Source: JAEZVV01 sp036652035
GTDB lineage: Bacteria; Pseudomonadota; Gammaproteobacteria; Burkholderiales; Burkholderiaceae_F
DNA length: 64,000 nucleotides
Assembly: GCA_036652035.1 (NCBI GenBank)
Contig: JAVVWR010000003.1
Coordinates: 1 to 64,000, forward strand
Direction of reading: 5' to 3'
Position numbers and translations under genes: made by a program. The number at the start of each line of letters is the position of its first letter. Within the stretch, counting starts at the first letter, position 1. Below are positions 63,099 to 64,000 of the stretch, piece by piece. The notes beneath the pieces are model-generated. The model saw only the letters and a list, made by a program, of their open reading frames with translations, did not search any database and was not told where the DNA came from.

Positions 63099-63770
63099 TT
63101 AGGCGCGCAGCAGTCCCATCTGCCCCGCTTCGTAGACCGCTTCGCCGCGCGAATGGACTTGCAGCTTGCGGTAGATCTTCTTGATGTGGGCGGTTACGGT
63201 GTGCGGTGAGATGCTCAGGATTTCGCCGATTTCGTTGAAGCTCATGCCCTTGGCCAGCAGTTGCAGGATCTCGGTTTCGCGCGCCGACAGGGGATTGGGT
63301 TCGGTGGGCGCGGAGGAGCGCGTGACCTGCGGGCTGATCCGGTTGCGGATCGCGCGCAGCACGCTGCGCGCGACCACCGGGCTGACCGGGCTGCCGCCCG
63401 CTCGCAGCAGGCGGATGCACGAGATCACGTCGGCCGGGGTCGAGTCCTTCAGGATGTAGCCGGTGGCGCCGGCTTCGATCGAACTGACCACATGCTGTTC
63501 GTCGCCAAAGACGGTGACGACCATGATGTCGACATCGGGTTGGCGCTCCGAGACTTGGCGGATCAGATCGATGCCGGAGCCGTCGGGCAGGCCAAGGTCG
63601 ATCAGCATCACGTCGAAGTATTCGCGCTCAATCAGGACGGCGGCGTCGCGCTTGTTGGCCGCGCTGCCGGCCAGTCGCATGCTGGGCTCGTCGTGGATGA
63701 TGTTTTCGAAGCGGCGGCGGAACTCCGGCTCGTCTTCGATCACGATGATGGAAAGTTGGGCTTCACTCAT
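63099..63770 (-). CDS. NarL/LuxR-family response regulator
   Basis: A 223-residue regulator. The receiver domain has the acidic pocket (IEDE, 11-14), phosphoacceptor D58 (MLIDLGLPDG), a conserved Thr in VVTVFGD and Lys in YILKDST. The C-terminal LuxR helix-turn-helix is LSARETEILQLLAKGMSFNEIGEILSISPHTVTAHIKKIYRKL. The ATG at 63770 follows AGGA. Paired with the downstream kinase and followed by the reductase operon, its likely but unproven target. Confidence 0.94.
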   Translation of the reverse strand: MSEAQLSIIVIEDEPEFRRRFENIIHDEPSMRLAGSAANKRDAAVLIEREYFDVMLIDLGLPDGSGIDLIRQVSERQPDVDIMVVTVFGDEQHVVSSIEAGATGYILKDSTPADVISCIRLLRAGGSPVSPVVARSVLRAIRNRISPQVTRSSAPTEPNPLSARETEILQLLAKGMSFNEIGEILSISPHTVTAHIKKIYRKLQVHSRGEAVYEAGQMGLLRA

Positions 63771-63835
63771 GGCAGGATCCTCGGCCCTGGGGCCAGTTCC
63801 TCCATGATAGAGGCCCATCTTTCCTCGCCAACGGC

Positions 63836-63850
63836 GTTAAGGCCCTTAAC
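63836..63850. promoter_or_regulatory. 15-bp palindrome upstream of the response regulator
   Basis: GTTAAGG-C-CCTTAAC, a perfect palindrome with a one-base centre, 66-80 bp upstream of the regulator start and 7 bp beyond the pdxH stop. The geometry suits a dimeric DNA-binding protein better than an RNA hairpin. Confidence 0.45.
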
Positions 63851-63857
63851 TGTTGTT

Positions 63858-64000
63858 TCAAGGTGCCAAACGTGCGCGAAGCCAAGTGGTTGAGTCAAGG
63901 GTATACGCAAGTCGGTCGTGCAGGCGGGACGGTCGGCCTTGCCAGAATTCGATCCGTTCCGGAATCACGCGATAGCCACCCCAGTGCGGCGGGCGTGCCG
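63858..64000 (-). CDS. pdxH: Pyridoxamine 5'-phosphate oxidase, C-terminal fragment at window edge
   Basis: Read on the minus strand, the edge encodes about 46 residues: RPPHWGGYRVIPERIEFW, QGRPSRLHDRLAY and a final TLDSTTWLRARLAP before TGA. This is the highly conserved C-terminus of PdxH, where the Arg and His of the RLHDR region contact substrate. The rest lies beyond the window. The enzyme makes pyridoxal phosphate, the end product of the pathway that also uses PdxA at the other end of the window. Confidence 0.93.
   Translation of the reverse strand, partial: ARPPHWGGYRVIPERIEFWQGRPSRLHDRLAYTLDSTTWLRARLAP

Overview
The window is high-GC bacterial chromosome that reads as a betaproteobacterium of Burkholderiales type. 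The evidence is gene content and order: lptD-surA-pdxA-rsmA divergent from amgK-murU, dusB-fis-purH, tolB-pal-cpoB, a DUF3460 gene coupled to scpA, and metG divergent from apbC. Two runs of exactly 100 N (28979-29078 and 34500-34599) mark it as a scaffolded draft assembly, and each cuts a gene. About 60 genes are recognisable, and no tRNA, rRNA, insertion sequence, prophage or CRISPR array was seen.

Layout. 1-6350 (minus): envelope and housekeeping operon lptD, surA, pdxA, rsmA, then two small conserved genes. 6431-18673 (plus): peptidoglycan recycling (amgK, murU), a UbiH-type hydroxylase, dusB-fis-purH, tolB-pal-cpoB, a YeeE/YedE transporter, a chemoreceptor and a small secreted protein. 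18680-28123: a MaoC-like gene, a TPP riboswitch with thiC, a ClC transporter, a PAS-PAS-GAF-GGDEF diguanylate cyclase, malic enzyme, DUF3460 and scpA. 28134-34911: two-subunit class I fumarase (cut by gap 1), SulP transporter, metG, apbC (cut by gap 2) and the tail of an unknown gene. 34908-38103 (minus): NodT-type outer membrane channel, YiaV-like HlyD protein and YiaW-like DUF3302 protein. 38285-43236 (minus): menF-menD-menH-menC. 43541-48637: aidB-like dehydrogenase, ferredoxin-NADP reductase, BepA-like protease, moaC. 48657-53858: a ugpC-B-A-E importer divergent from a GpdQ-like phosphodiesterase, with a Pho-box-like array between them. 53859-57067 (minus): tctC-menB-menE. 57223-63770 (minus): LysR regulator, a ModA-like binding protein, a Tat-exported fumarate-reductase-type flavoprotein, its tetraheme cytochrome c, and a two-component system. 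The last 143 bases are the 3' end of pdxH.

How it fits together. The most coherent theme is anaerobic quinone chemistry. Six menaquinone genes (menF, D, H, C, B, E) sit within 18 kb in a lineage that usually relies on ubiquinone. Close by is a periplasmic flavoprotein plus tetraheme cytochrome of the kind that takes electrons from menaquinol and reduces fumarate-like acids. A two-component pair lies just upstream of these genes, and a hairpin marks the end of their operon. A second theme is phosphate scavenging by ugp and a glycerophosphodiesterase under a likely PhoB array. Regulatory structures read directly from sequence include the TPP aptamer, a terminator-like hairpin in the menF leader, paired look-alike hairpins between pal and cpoB, and candidate palindromic operators upstream of the cytochrome and of the response regulator.
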